Shown here piece after piece: positions 12,773-20,568 of a stretch of 64,000 nucleotides of DNA (its first letter is position 1; every line of letters starts with the position of its first letter). The stretch is taken from NCBI RefSeq assembly GCF_013602415.1, contig NZ_WPAG02000002.1, positions 1,364,001 to 1,428,000 of the forward strand. The letters run 5' to 3'. The DNA comes from Rhodococcus sp. B50 (GTDB lineage Bacteria > Actinomycetota > Actinomycetes > Mycobacteriales > Mycobacteriaceae). The notes under the pieces were generated by a model that was not told the DNA's origin, searched no databases, and saw only the letters and a list, made by a program, of their open reading frames with translations. The position numbers and the translations under genes are program-made.

Positions 12773-13075
12773 AACTCCGCATGAAGGAGAATTCATATCA
12801 CTCCGGCGGCCGCGTGAGCGCAAGATGCGCGCGAGCGGACGATACACCGTCCGAATCAGGTGCGCACATTCGGGATCGTCTACCCTGTTGCACTGCAACA
12901 CTTTCCGCAGTATCTGCACCAGCGCTTCGGAGGGCGTGATCCCACGGGAATCCCGGACGTGCGCACGGGGTCGATCCCTCTCGCTCGCAACGACCTTCCG
13001 GCGATCTCGTCCGAGCGGCTTCCGCAATTCCCGCCGAAGCCGCGATATCCATCTCCCGGGAGGGAGGAAGCGCAG

Positions 13076-13780
13076 ATGCCGATCCAGAGACGAGTCGGAC
13101 CTCGCTCGGGCACGGTCTGGGTGGATCTGTTCGGTGAAACCTCCGAGTACGCAGGCGAAACGAGTGCGCATCTATTGAGGAGCTGGGCGAGCGGGTACCT
13201 GACCGAACCCCACCCGGAACTCGGGCGGGACGGACCCGTCTGCCCGTTCGTTCGCCCATCGATCGGCAAGCAACTCTTCGGAGCAGCGTTCGTCCACGGC
13301 TCCGGCATCGACCCCGCAACCCTCGGCACCATCGTGGAGGACCAATTCGAGCTGTATACGAAGCTCACCCGCGAGGACGACAGCGATCGAAGCCTGAAGA
13401 CGCTGGTGACCGTACTGCCCGACCTCACCGGGTTCGAAGTGATCGACGTCGTCCATGCGGACTTCAAGTCGCGGTTCGTCGAACACGGTTTCATGCTCGG
13501 CCAGTTCTACCCGGGCTGCACCCAGCCGGGACTGTGGAACCACGACTTCCATCCCCTCGACGCCCCGTTGCCGATGCTCGTCGCCCGCAACATGATGACG
13601 ACCGATTTCCCGTTCCTCGTCGGACGCCAGGAATGGCTGTGCGCTTACTTCAAGAAGTTCGCCCCTGCCCTACCTTCGCCACTCCGTCTGACCATCGCGA
13701 AGCGGATGAGGTACGAGGGCGATGCGGTGGACGCGATCACCGCACACCATGAGCTGACCGGGAACGAGCCGGCCAGATAA
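13076..13780 (+). CDS. DUF6875 domain protein
   Basis: A 234-residue protein of unknown function. The segment LLRSWASGYLTEPHPELGRD followed by GPVCPFV (residues about 37-64) is the signature I associate with DUF6875; no catalytic residues can be named. The frame is open further upstream to 12860, but I placed the start at ATG 13076 because GGGAGGGAGGAAG lies directly in front of it and the upstream part is low-complexity. It is transcribed away from the NRPS across a shared regulatory region, so a role in the peptide pathway is possible but only inferred from position. No signal peptide or membrane segment is seen. Confidence 0.75.
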   Translation: MPIQRRVGPRSGTVWVDLFGETSEYAGETSAHLLRSWASGYLTEPHPELGRDGPVCPFVRPSIGKQLFGAAFVHGSGIDPATLGTIVEDQFELYTKLTREDDSDRSLKTLVTVLPDLTGFEVIDVVHADFKSRFVEHGFMLGQFYPGCTQPGLWNHDFHPLDAPLPMLVARNMMTTDFPFLVGRQEWLCAYFKKFAPALPSPLRLTIAKRMRYEGDAVDAITAHHELTGNEPAR

Positions 13781-13807
13781 CGGGGCGCCCTGCCAGGCTG
13801 GTTCGTT

Positions 13808-13825
13808 CTGCAGCAGAGGCTGCAG
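13808..13825 (+). terminator. Short hairpin after the DUF6875 gene
   Basis: CTGCAGC-AGAG-GCTGCAG forms a perfect 7-bp stem with a 4-nt loop, 28 bp after the stop codon. There is no T-run, so termination is only a guess. Confidence 0.35.
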
Positions 13826-13835
13826 TCAAGCGCTC

Positions 13836-13861
13836 AGGCTTGATTATCAAGAATCAAGCCT
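13836..13861. promoter_or_regulatory. Perfect inverted repeat, operator candidate of the SatD-like gene
   Basis: AGGCTTGATT-atcaag-AATCAAGCCT is a perfect 10-bp inverted repeat ending 13 bp before the ATG at 13875. The pentamer TCAAG/CTTGA recurs five times between 13825 and 13872. Position and symmetry suggest an autoregulatory operator for the helix-turn-helix protein encoded next. Confidence 0.6.
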
Positions 13862-13874
13862 TCACACTTGACCC

Positions 13875-14456
13875 ATGTTCGTGTTGACGGTCGATCAGCG
13901 GGGCAGTCGCCGAGACATCGACCGCGTAGCGGATCTTCTCGCCGAATTGCGGAGCGTTCCCCTGGTCCGTCCTTTCGACCGCACCGCAGGCGACGAGGTT
14001 CAGGCCGTCACGGACGATCCCGCCCTCGTTGTCGACCTCGTGCTCGAGCTGCTCCGTCGGGAGCACTGGAGCACCGGGGTAGGGATCGGCCCGGTGGAGA
14101 CCCCTCTGCCCGAGCAGACCCGAGCGGGTCGCGGGCGCGCCTTCGAACATGCCCGCACCGCCGTCGAGCGTGCCAAGAACGCGTCCGGGCAGGTCGCGGC
14201 GGAGGGTGACGACACCGAGGCCGGCGCCGACGTCGACGCCGCGCTCACCCTGCTCGCCACCGTCGTGCTGCGCCGGACCGAACAGGGACATCAGGCGGTC
14301 GACCTCGCCCGCGAGGGCCTTTCGCAGGCGCGGATAGCCGAGCGCCTCGGCATCAGCAAGCAAGCGGTATCCCAGCGCCTCGCCACCGCCGGATGGCAGG
14401 CCGAACTGGCCGGACGCGAACTCGTGCGGCGACTCCTGGAAAGGGCCGACCGTTGA
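13875..14456 (+). CDS. SatD-family protein with C-terminal helix-turn-helix
   Basis: A 193-residue protein. Residues 1-75 (VLTVDQRGSRRDIDRVADLL, then RPFDRTAGDEVQAV and a WSTGVGIGPVE turn) resemble the SatD family. The C-terminal third carries a sigma-region-4-like helix-turn-helix (LSQARIAERLGISKQAVSQR). It is probably a DNA-binding regulator. The ATG follows a perfect inverted repeat at close range with no evident ribosome site, so leaderless translation is possible. Its TGA overlaps the TTG start of the next gene, so the two are translationally coupled. The ligand and the role in acid or secretion stress implied by the family name are not shown here. Confidence 0.75.
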   Translation: MFVLTVDQRGSRRDIDRVADLLAELRSVPLVRPFDRTAGDEVQAVTDDPALVVDLVLELLRREHWSTGVGIGPVETPLPEQTRAGRGRAFEHARTAVERAKNASGQVAAEGDDTEAGADVDAALTLLATVVLRRTEQGHQAVDLAREGLSQARIAERLGISKQAVSQRLATAGWQAELAGRELVRRLLERADR

Positions 14457-14968
14457 CCGTCCTCTCACTGGTGTGCCTGGCCGTCGCCGTCCTCGCGCCT
14501 GCGCTCGCCCTGCGTCCGAGCCTGCCGGTGTGGCCGTCCGCGTCGCTGAGCATCGCGGGTCTTGCCGGTGCCGCCCTCGCCGCCACCGCCACCACACCCG
14601 TTCAGGGCGTTGCGCTCGCGGCCACGCTCGTTCTCACAGCGACGGCCGCGATCACCGGAGGCGGGCCCGCGGTCCTCGTCGCATTCCGGATCGCCCGTCG
14701 GCAGCCCGACGCCGGGCCCGCTCCCACCCCTGCCCCGGGCCCGCTCCGCGGTGGTCGCGTCATCGGAGTTCTCGAACGCGGAGCCGTCACTGCCTCGATC
14801 CTCGCCGGCTGGCCCGAGGGGATCGCCGTCATCATGGCCGTCAAAGGCCTCGCCCGCTATCCCGAACTGCGCGAGCCGAACGCCTCGGAACAGTTCATCA
14901 TCGGCACGTCCACCTCGGTGCTGTGGGCGGTCGCGGTATGCGGCGTCGGCCAGGCCCTGATCACCTGA
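14453..14968 (+). CDS. Small membrane protein coupled to the SatD-like gene
   Basis: A 171-residue protein with about four hydrophobic segments: residues 1-20, 27-45, 48-70 and a C-terminal one around 148-170. A proline-rich loop lies near residue 85. I chose TTG 14453 as the start: it overlaps the upstream TGA in the arrangement TTGA, and an earlier ATG at 14393 would add charged residues that are an out-of-frame copy of the SatD-like gene. The segment GRVIGVLERGAVTASILAGW is conserved-looking, but no domain is recognised. Its coupling to a regulator suggests it is the effector or sensor partner. Confidence 0.7.
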   Translation: MTVLSLVCLAVAVLAPALALRPSLPVWPSASLSIAGLAGAALAATATTPVQGVALAATLVLTATAAITGGGPAVLVAFRIARRQPDAGPAPTPAPGPLRGGRVIGVLERGAVTASILAGWPEGIAVIMAVKGLARYPELREPNASEQFIIGTSTSVLWAVAVCGVGQALIT

Positions 14969-14972
14969 CCCA

Positions 14973-15182
14973 TCAGATCTTCTTCAGCGCACTCCCCTTG
15001 TGCATCGCGACGTGATCCGTCTTGTCGCTCCGGATCTCGTACTGCGGCTCGTCCTCGCTGCAACGTCGCCTGCGTCCCTTGAACTCCACGTCCTCTGTGT
15101 GCTTGTCGATGATCACACCTTCGACGTATCCGGCTTCCGAGTTCCATCTGACGTGGTCACCGACGGAGAAATGGGTTGCCAT
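14973..15182 (-). CDS. DUF2945 small protein
   Basis: A 69-residue protein starting MATHFSVGDHVRWNSEAGYV, with the basic-acidic core expected of DUF2945 (hypervirulence-associated, Tudor-like fold): a FSVGDHVRW strand, a VIIDKHTEDVEFKG centre and a PQYEIRSDKTDHVAMHKG ending. The length is normal for the family. These small cytoplasmic proteins have no established biochemical role. It converges on the SatD-linked membrane gene with only a few bases between stops, so no terminator fits between them. Confidence 0.85.
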   Translation of the reverse strand: MATHFSVGDHVRWNSEAGYVEGVIIDKHTEDVEFKGRRRRCSEDEPQYEIRSDKTDHVAMHKGSALKKI

Positions 15183-15258
15183 GTCTTCGTCCTTCCGATC
15201 GGCCGGCTCCTGTGCCGTACGGATAGCCGTCGCCCGCCGGTCCTACACCGTGGGCCGG

Positions 15259-16602
15259 TCAGGCGGGTCGATGTTCGGCGGGATCCGCCGATCCCTCCGC
15301 GACGGCCCGAAAACGTTCCAGGTCGTCCGGATGGAACTCCGGACGGGCGACGACCGCATCGATGAGCAGACGCAGCTGGTGTCGCAGCGCCGGCACGTAC
15401 TCCGTGCGCCCCCGTTCCGAGACGTGGTCCATGAGCATGCGCAGCACCCGGGCGATCGCCGTGGCCACATGCAACTGCGCCGAACCTGCCTGTCGGATCT
15501 GTTCGAAGGCATGCTCGATGTACTCCTCCGGAGACAGGACCCACGGACGCAACAGGATCCGGCCCTCCGCACCCGTGATCGCCGGTGCCGGACTGTCGGT
15601 GACCAGCAATGTGCGCAGGAGACTTCCGAGCCGCAGCACCACTTCGGTCGCAGTCGTCGGATCGTTGATCGCCTGACTCAACGCGCGCAGCGCGATGTCG
15701 ACGAGTTGCCGCAGCGCGAAATCCACGTCCTGCTGCATGGTGCGCATATTCGAGATCTCCACGGCCGCTTCGAGCCGCCGTAGGATCGCAGCCCGCTCCG
15801 GTTTCGGATGGATCCGCAGAAGGGGTTCCCCCCGGTGGATGTACGCGCCGGGACGCGTCTCCATCCGCACCACGGCCCCCGGCGGCGCCACGGCGAGGAC
15901 GAGTTCGGCCGGCGCCTGGGTCACCCAACCGTCGCGTGGAGCGTACACCGTCGTCCCCTCGGCGAAATCCGGCTCCGGCACCCGGTCGGCGTGGATCTCG
16001 CCGTGCGCAGTCCGACTCGTGCTCGAGATGACGTTCTCGGCCTCCGACGCGATGCTGCGCACGACCTCGCCGACCTGAAGACCGTGGGCCAGCCGGTTCA
16101 GATAGGCGATGATGAGCACCACGGTGGACACCGCGAGGATCACCGCGAGGGTGGTCGACAATGTGGGGGCAGGGGCAGCCTCGTCCGCGCCGATATGACG
16201 TAGCGTCAGTACGCAATAGACGAAGGTCGCCACCAGCATCCCGATGACCGTCTGGCTCCCCCGGTCCCGAATGAAGGACCGCATCACCCGCGGTGAGAAT
16301 TGACTGCTGGCCAACTGCAGGCTCACGACGGTCAACGAGAAGACGACACCGGCGGTGGTGATGGTGGCACCCGCCACGGTGCTCAGCAGCCAGATCGCCG
16401 CGTTGCTGTTCATCTTCATGCCCCACGAGAAGGGACCGACGCTCCGATCGATGTAGCCGCTCACCTCCGCGAGCACAGCTCCCGCGACGACGATCAGGGC
16501 GGGCAGGGCGAACAGGCTCTCCCGAAACCGGTATACGCCCGCCGCGATCCGTAGTTGCATCCATGATCTCGGCAGAGCGCTCATGGCGACCAAGCTAGCC
16601 AT
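15259..16602 (-). CDS. DUF2254 family membrane protein
   Basis: A protein of about 447 residues. The first half has four membrane segments (ALPALIVVAGAVLAEV; then WLLSTVAGATITTAGVVFSL; then a pair around GMLVATFVYCVLTL and AVILAVSTVVLIIAYL). The second half is soluble and includes PGAYIHRGEPLLRI and an ALSQAINDPTTATE segment typical of DUF2254. Function in this family is unknown; an inner-membrane transport or signalling role is only guessed. The start is uncertain: ATG 16602 and ATG 16584 both lack a good ribosome site, and a GTG at 16695 would extend it by 31 residues. Confidence 0.8.
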   Translation of the reverse strand: MASLVAMSALPRSWMQLRIAAGVYRFRESLFALPALIVVAGAVLAEVSGYIDRSVGPFSWGMKMNSNAAIWLLSTVAGATITTAGVVFSLTVVSLQLASSQFSPRVMRSFIRDRGSQTVIGMLVATFVYCVLTLRHIGADEAAPAPTLSTTLAVILAVSTVVLIIAYLNRLAHGLQVGEVVRSIASEAENVISSTSRTAHGEIHADRVPEPDFAEGTTVYAPRDGWVTQAPAELVLAVAPPGAVVRMETRPGAYIHRGEPLLRIHPKPERAAILRRLEAAVEISNMRTMQQDVDFALRQLVDIALRALSQAINDPTTATEVVLRLGSLLRTLLVTDSPAPAITGAEGRILLRPWVLSPEEYIEHAFEQIRQAGSAQLHVATAIARVLRMLMDHVSERGRTEYVPALRHQLRLLIDAVVARPEFHPDDLERFRAVAEGSADPAEHRPA

Positions 16603-16702
16603 CGGGTACCGGTACTGCACGTACTCACGTGGAATGCCCCTAAGGCTCGGCCGTTGCCGATCCATGAGATACTCGACGGACAACTGAACAGCCACCGAAC
16701 CG

Positions 16703-16874
16703 CGGCGGGAGAGTCCCGCATGTGCGGGCGCCGAAGGAGCAACCTCCCCGGGAATCTCTCAGGCACCCCAGACCGCCACGGCGAGGCTCCTCTGGAAAGC
16801 AACTCTTCCGGGTTCACCGAAGGTGTAAGCGGCTCCGTCCGCGAAAGCTCTCAGGTCCGATGACAGAGCGGGGA
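16703..16874 (+). ncRNA. Tandem glycine riboswitch
   Basis: Two glycine aptamers in series. The first has GCGGGAGAGTC, then GCGCCGAAGGAGCAA and GGGAATCTCTCAGGCA. The second has CGAGGCTCCTCTGGAAAGC, then CACCGAAGGTGTAAGCGG, AAGCTCTCAGGTC and CGATGACAGAGCGGGG. These are the conserved joining regions and 3' element of the glycine class. It ends 53 nt before the GTG of the EamA transporter. The intervening stretch contains GGTGC and GCACC arms (16889-16909) that could form the expression platform. Established knowledge: this class binds glycine cooperatively and usually turns expression on. Confidence 0.93.
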
Positions 16875-16927
16875 ACGACAACACCCGCTGGTGCTCGTTT
16901 CGTGCACCCTGGACCCGAGGTAGACGT

Positions 16928-17935
16928 GTGACCGTTTCCCTGGGCGCGCCTTCGCGCGCCGATGATGCGCTGTCCGATCAGCGCGCCGATGTCGCGCCGA
17001 CCGAGTCGCGTGGCCTTGTTCTCCCTCCCTCCCCCGCCCCGAAGTCGCCGCCGCGTGCGAACCGGCGACTTGGGATCGCCGCGATCGTGCTGTCCGCGAC
17101 CGCGATGGGCGCCGCAGGACTGTTCGGCCGGAAGGCCACACCCGACGGCGCAGTTCTCGGTGAGGCGCTCACCCTCGGACGGATGGCGGTCGGCGCGATC
17201 GGCATGCTCGTCCTGATCGCGCTGTCCCGCCGCCTCGGGCAGTTGCGCCGGACCCGCCTGTCCTGGTCGGTCGTCGGTGGAGGTGTCTTTCTCGGACTGT
17301 CCCTCGCGACCTATCTGTCCGCCACGGTGCTGACCGACCTGTCCCGGGCCGTGGCCCTCCACTATCTCGGTCCCGTGGTCGCGACGATCCTCGCGCGGGT
17401 GTTCCTGAAGGAGCGGATCGGTCGCCTCGACGCGTTGTCGATCGGGACCGCGTTCGCCGGGATGCTCCTTGCTGCGGGTCTGGTGGGCAGTGATCGTTCC
17501 GGGGGTGAGCACGAGACGCTGGGCACGGTACTGGGCGTCGCCTCGGGTCTCTTCTACGGTGCGGCTCTGCTGTGCTACCGATATCGCACCGACATGCCGT
17601 CCGACGTCCGGTGCCTGTGGAACTTCGTCTTCGGTGCCGTCGCGACGGGTGCGATGGTCGTGGTGACCCGACCCGACATGTCGGGGATGACCGTGACGCA
17701 TTGGTTGTGGGCCGGCGGGTTCTTCGTCGTCTGCGGTCTGTTCGCCCTCGGTCTGCTCGTGGTCGCGGGGAAGCATCTTCGCGCCGCGGAGCTGTCCGGA
17801 CTGTCCTACCTCGAAGTCGTGGTCGCACTGATGATCGGCATGGCGGTGTTCGGAGAGTCCGTGACGGTGCTCGCCGCGGCAGGCGCCGGGCTGATCATGA
17901 TGGCCATGGCGCTACCGATGCTCGGACGCCGATGA
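16928..17935 (+). CDS. EamA/DMT-superfamily transporter under glycine riboswitch control
   Basis: A 335-residue inner-membrane permease. After a polar N-terminus of about 45 residues come some ten hydrophobic helices in two similar halves, the EamA duplication. LHYLGPVVATILARVFLKERI in the first half matches the conserved 'P-x-x-x-x-L...ER' end of that repeat, and LSYLEVVVALMIGMAVFGE matches it in the second. It starts at GTG 16928, with GAGG 7 nt upstream. The glycine riboswitch ahead implies induction by high glycine, so export of glycine or a related amino acid is the simplest inference; uptake is not excluded. It is followed by a strong bidirectional hairpin. Confidence 0.9.
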   Translation: MTVSLGAPSRADDALSDQRADVAPTESRGLVLPPSPAPKSPPRANRRLGIAAIVLSATAMGAAGLFGRKATPDGAVLGEALTLGRMAVGAIGMLVLIALSRRLGQLRRTRLSWSVVGGGVFLGLSLATYLSATVLTDLSRAVALHYLGPVVATILARVFLKERIGRLDALSIGTAFAGMLLAAGLVGSDRSGGEHETLGTVLGVASGLFYGAALLCYRYRTDMPSDVRCLWNFVFGAVATGAMVVVTRPDMSGMTVTHWLWAGGFFVVCGLFALGLLVVAGKHLRAAELSGLSYLEVVVALMIGMAVFGESVTVLAAAGAGLIMMAMALPMLGRR

Positions 17936-17936
17936 C

Positions 17937-17975
17937 GAGTTGGGAGGGTGCGCCACTCGGCGCGCCCTCCCACTC
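17937..17975. terminator. Bidirectional hairpin between EamA and SPFH genes
   Basis: TGGGAGGGTGCGCC-actc-GGCGCGCCCTCCCA pairs over 14 bp with one wobble, extended by GAG/CTC. It starts one base after the EamA stop and ends 12 bp before the SPFH stop, so it can serve both convergent genes. Confidence 0.75.
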
Positions 17976-17987
17976 GGATCCGTTGCG

Positions 17988-19229
17988 CTACTGCTGTTGT
18001 CGCGGCGGTTCGGCCGTCTCTTCGGCCGCATCGTCCGCAATCCAACGTTGTGCCGGTGGCGGGGTGGGCAAAGCCGACCGGCCGCCGCCGGCGCCCTGCG
18101 CATCCTCTGTTGCGAGACCCGTCCGGACCGCGGGATCGACCGGCTTGCGCGCGACCGCCTCGGCTTCGGCGACGGCCTGGGCCACCTCGGGGTCGCGCTT
18201 GGTCGCGAACCAGTCCTCGACCTCGGCACTGTCGTCCTCGGGTCGCTGCAACGCCTCTTCGACGGGACTCGGCTCGAACCGGAAGACGCCGTCCTCACCG
18301 GGTGCGCCGAGGGTTCGCGCGAAACCTTCGAGCGCCTTACCGAAGTCGCTGGGCACCACCCACATCTTGTTGGCGTCGCCCTGCGCCATCTGCGGCAGCG
18401 TCTGCAGGTACTGGTAGGCGAGCAGTTCCGGAGTGGGCTTGCCGGCCTTGATCGCTGCGAACACCTTCTCGATGGACTTCGCCTCGCCCTGGGCCTCGAG
18501 GTACCGCGCCGCGCGATCACCCTGGGCGCGCAGGATCCGCGACTGCCGGTCGGCCTCGGCTTCGAGGATCGCGGCCTGCTTGGCGCCTTCGGCGGAGAGG
18601 ATGCGCGACTGCTTGTCGCCCTCGGCGGTCTTGATCGCCGATTCGCGGTTGCCCTCGGCCGTGAGGATCATGGCGCGCTTCTCACGATCGGCCTTCATCT
18701 GCTTCTCCATCGATTCCTGGATCGACGGCGGCGGATCGATGCTCTTGAGTTCGACTCGGGCCACGCGCAGTCCCCACCGCCCGGTGGCCTCGTCGAGCAC
18801 ACCCCGGAGCTGACCGTTGATCGAATCGCGGGAGGTGAGGGTCTCTTCGAGGGTCATTCCTCCCACGACGTTGCGCAGGGTGGTGACGGTGAGCTGCTCG
18901 ACGGCGGCGATGTAGTTGCTGATCTCGTAGACGGCGGCCTGCGGGTTCGTGACCTGGAAGTACACGACTGTATCGATGCTCAGCGTGAGGTTGTCCTGGG
19001 TGATGACCGGCTGCGGCGGGAACGAGACGACACGTTCGCGCAGATCGACCTTCGCCCGGATGCGATCGACGAACGGCACCAGGAAGGTGAGCTGCCCCGA
19101 CGCGGTCCGGTAGTACCGGCCGAGACGTTCGATGACCGCGGCCTCCGCTTGCGGTACCAGCGATACCGATTTCGCCACGACTACGACGACCAGTGCCACC
19201 ACCACGGCGAGCACGATCAATGCTTCCAT
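17988..19229 (-). CDS. SPFH/Band 7 (stomatin-like) membrane scaffold protein
   Basis: A 413-residue protein. One N-terminal membrane helix (EALIVLAVVVALVVVVVA) is followed by a Band 7 domain at about 20-210 (ERLGRYYRTASGQLTFLVPF, SIDTVVYFQVTNPQAAVYEI, ELKSIDPPPSIQESMEKQMK). An alanine/glutamate-rich coiled coil follows to about residue 270 (AEGDKQSRILSAEGAKQAAI), and the tail is acidic and proline-rich. It starts at ATG 19229 with GGAGGGG upstream and lies 2 nt after the NfeD stop. The NfeD-SPFH pair is a recurrent operon thought to organise membrane microdomains. The function is assigned by family. Confidence 0.92.
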   Translation of the reverse strand: MEALIVLAVVVALVVVVVAKSVSLVPQAEAAVIERLGRYYRTASGQLTFLVPFVDRIRAKVDLRERVVSFPPQPVITQDNLTLSIDTVVYFQVTNPQAAVYEISNYIAAVEQLTVTTLRNVVGGMTLEETLTSRDSINGQLRGVLDEATGRWGLRVARVELKSIDPPPSIQESMEKQMKADREKRAMILTAEGNRESAIKTAEGDKQSRILSAEGAKQAAILEAEADRQSRILRAQGDRAARYLEAQGEAKSIEKVFAAIKAGKPTPELLAYQYLQTLPQMAQGDANKMWVVPSDFGKALEGFARTLGAPGEDGVFRFEPSPVEEALQRPEDDSAEVEDWFATKRDPEVAQAVAEAEAVARKPVDPAVRTGLATEDAQGAGGGRSALPTPPPAQRWIADDAAEETAEPPRQQQ

Positions 19230-19231
19230 CC

Positions 19232-19672
19232 TCAGACACCCCTCCACACGACGGCTGTAGCGCCGTCTATCTGCATCACTGTCACTGTCGTGCCCGGCTC
19301 GTACACCTCGGTGGCATCCAGCGGTCTGGCGGTCCACACGTCACCGTCGATCTTCACGCGCCCGGAATGCTCCCCCACCTGCTCCAGGACGAGGGCGTGC
19401 TTTCCGGGGAGAGCGTCGATACCGGTCGGCAGAGCAGGCGGCAGGGAGTACCTCCGCCTCAGCATCGGCCGGACACCGAGCAGCAGGACCAGCGAGGTCA
19501 CGGCGAAGATCACCGCGTCGATCCAGACCGGAAAATCGGTCGCCGCGGAGACACCACCGGTGACGAGCGCTGCGCCGCCGAGCATCAGCAGCGCGAAATC
19601 GCCCGTGAGCGCTTCGCCGGCCGCCAACGCCACTCCGGCGATCAACCAAATCAATGCGGCCACGGTCACCAT
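19232..19672 (-). CDS. NfeD-family membrane protein
   Basis: A 146-residue protein of the short NfeD type. It has three or four hydrophobic helices in residues 3-80 (ALIWLIAGVALAAGEALTG, FALLMLGGAALVTGGV, and a helix before VRPMLRRRY). A C-terminal OB-fold of about 60 residues follows (GKHALVLEQVGEHSGRVKID, ending TVTVMQIDGATAVV). I chose ATG 19672; the open frame reaches 19789 but the extra residues are polar and unlike the family. It is the first gene of the pair with the SPFH protein, its usual partner. Confidence 0.85.
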   Translation of the reverse strand: MVTVAALIWLIAGVALAAGEALTGDFALLMLGGAALVTGGVSAATDFPVWIDAVIFAVTSLVLLLGVRPMLRRRYSLPPALPTGIDALPGKHALVLEQVGEHSGRVKIDGDVWTARPLDATEVYEPGTTVTVMQIDGATAVVWRGV

Positions 19673-19820
19673 CGAACCACAAATCGGACATCCTGGCAGA
19701 TGCCCTGGTGGAGGAAGCGATCTCGATTCGTCGGCCTTGAGGCTTGCTCCGGAGGGCAGATCCGAAGGTTCGAACTTCTGTATTTCCATTTATTCCGTCC
19801 CGACCGGACTCCCAGCCATC

Positions 19821-19834
19821 CTTCATAAGTGAAG
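19821..19834. promoter_or_regulatory. Inverted repeat upstream of the TetR gene
   Basis: CTTCA-TAAG-TGAAG, a perfect 5-bp inverted repeat, lies in the 217-bp gap between the divergent NfeD and TetR genes. It is a weak operator candidate. Confidence 0.3.
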
Positions 19835-19889
19835 TTAGCCGAAACACATCCTTTTGCCGATGTGAGATCGGTGATACCGTCCCCGAACT

Positions 19890-20525
19890 ATGGGTATCAC
19901 CCCCGTGCGTTCGCTCCTCGTGGGAGCGTTGATCGGCCAGAGCGCCGACGCCGATCCGACCGACACCGCAATCCTTGCGGCCACCATCCGCTGCCTGAGC
20001 CATCACGGACTCGAGCGGACGACGGTGGCCGACGTCGCGGCGGAGGCCGGCGTCGGTCGTGCCACGGTCTTCCGGCGGTTCGACACCAAGGAAGAACTGC
20101 TCGGTCGCGCGTTCGCGTGGGAGCTCGATCAGCTCGTCACGCGGTTCCACGCGGCCATCGACGACATCGAGGACCCGTACGAGCGCGCAGTCGAATGGAT
20201 CGTCGAAGCGGTCCGTACCGTTCGCAACCACCCGGTCGCACGACGATTCGTCGACGACGGAGCCGCTCTCCCGCTCCTGCACGATCCGCAGATCACCGCC
20301 GCGCTGCTCACGTCGGTCCGCCACGAACTCGACCTCACCGCACAACGGGCGGGGATCACGTTCGATACGGCCACCGCCGCGGAGATCGTCTCGCGATTCT
20401 TCGCGAGTGTTTGGCTCGCACCCGATCTGGGCAGCGCCACCGCGACCGACGACGGGGTACGACGGGTGGCCCGGACCATGCTGTCCTTCCTCGTCGTGCC
20501 CTCGACACCCTCCACCGACAGCTGA
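19890..20525 (+). CDS. TetR-family transcriptional regulator
   Basis: A 211-residue protein with a standard TetR N-terminal DNA-binding domain at about residues 25-75 (AATIRCLSHHGLERTTVADV, then AAEAGVGRATVFRRFDTKEE). The all-helical ligand domain is divergent. The usual length for the family is about 190-220. The gene is divergent from the NfeD/SPFH pair, and 43 bp separate it from the MpaB-like oxygenase, its most likely target. It could also influence the mce operon further downstream. The ligand is unknown. Confidence 0.88.
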   Translation: MGITPVRSLLVGALIGQSADADPTDTAILAATIRCLSHHGLERTTVADVAAEAGVGRATVFRRFDTKEELLGRAFAWELDQLVTRFHAAIDDIEDPYERAVEWIVEAVRTVRNHPVARRFVDDGAALPLLHDPQITAALLTSVRHELDLTAQRAGITFDTATAAEIVSRFFASVWLAPDLGSATATDDGVRRVARTMLSFLVVPSTPSTDS

Positions 20526-20568
20526 TCTCCGCATCCGTTCCCAGCCATCGAACCCGAGGAGTCCGGCA

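Larger units (their letters stand above)
12525..13075. other. Divergent intergenic region between NRPS and DUF6875 gene
   Basis: About 550 bp without a convincing gene. It is visibly AT-richer than its surroundings between about 12,540 and 12,790 and holds the two inverted repeats listed separately. Short open frames on both strands lack ribosome sites and protein-like composition. Promoters for both flanking genes must lie here. No clear IdeR/Fur-type box was recognised. Confidence 0.6.

Noticed and set aside
12510-12790. IdeR/Fur-type iron box in the NRPS promoter, which would suggest a siderophore
   Set aside because: No convincing match to the 19-bp IdeR palindrome was found. The similarity of C1 to siderophore synthetases is not enough on its own.
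12743-13319. Minus-strand small genes in the NRPS/DUF6875 interval
   Set aside because: They have Arg/Ser-rich translations, no ribosome sites, and overlap the better supported DUF6875 start.
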